A stretch of DNA of 13,488 nucleotides. Source: Kiritimatiellales bacterium (lineage in GTDB: Bacteria > Verrucomicrobiota > Kiritimatiellia > Kiritimatiellales > Pontiellaceae). Under the pieces are notes generated by a model. It was given only the letters and a program-made list of their open reading frames with translations, was not told the DNA's origin and made no database searches. Below, piece by piece: positions 13,480-13,488 of the stretch (positions are counted from its first letter, which is position 1; each line of letters starts with the position of its first letter). The translations under genes were made by a program, and so were the position numbers. The DNA lies in the NCBI GenBank assembly GCA_030630445.1, contig DAOVNC010000049.1:1-13488 (forward strand), read 5' to 3'.

Positions 13480-13488
13480 CAGGCGGGG

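Overview
The window is a bacterial chromosome segment of moderately high GC with densely packed genes. A complete rod-shape (elongasome) gene set and a Rng/RNase E-type nuclease point to a Gram-negative-type rod or its descendant. The intergenic spaces hold many short palindromic and tandem repeats of a kind I associate with PVC-group genomes such as Kiritimatiellota. That lineage guess is inference from sequence style only and is weak.

Region 1 (about 8465 down to 1, minus strand) is one long apparent operon: mreB, mreC, mreD, mrdA (PBP2), rodA, an RNase G/E gene and galM (aldose 1-epimerase, cut by the window edge). mreC/mreD and mreD/mrdA overlap by ATGA. rodA/rng and rng/galM are separated by 10 and 12 nt. 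MreB, MreC, MreD, PBP2 and RodA form the lateral-wall peptidoglycan machine, and RNase G also follows mreBCD in E. coli. The most unusual item is in PBP2: its N-terminal non-catalytic part holds a tandem duplication with a period of exactly 100 residues over its best-matching part, which accounts for its 721-residue length. The only sizeable gap inside the operon (3705-3861) holds an inverted repeat built from short direct repeats.

Region 2 (about 8600-9972, plus strand) looks acquired. Hand-counted lines are about 40-45% GC against about 53-65% in two sampled flanking lines. It holds a good promoter, a 66-residue protein of unknown function, an overlapping SDH-family Clp-fold serine proteinase, and a short piece that reads like the C-terminus of a type I restriction specificity subunit (HsdS) with a frameshift in a G6 run.

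Region 3 (9914-10661) is a DUF6155-like gene bracketed by two near-identical 59-bp repeats in the same orientation, each with a 48-bp imperfect palindrome. The second copy supplies the gene's stop codon.

Region 4 (13354 down to 10727, minus strand) is a three-gene operon: ACT-domain malic enzyme, a six-helix membrane protein of unknown function, and an M50 (site-2-type) membrane metalloprotease. It ends in a hairpin facing the DUF6155-like gene. No rRNA, tRNA, CRISPR array or intact insertion sequence was seen.
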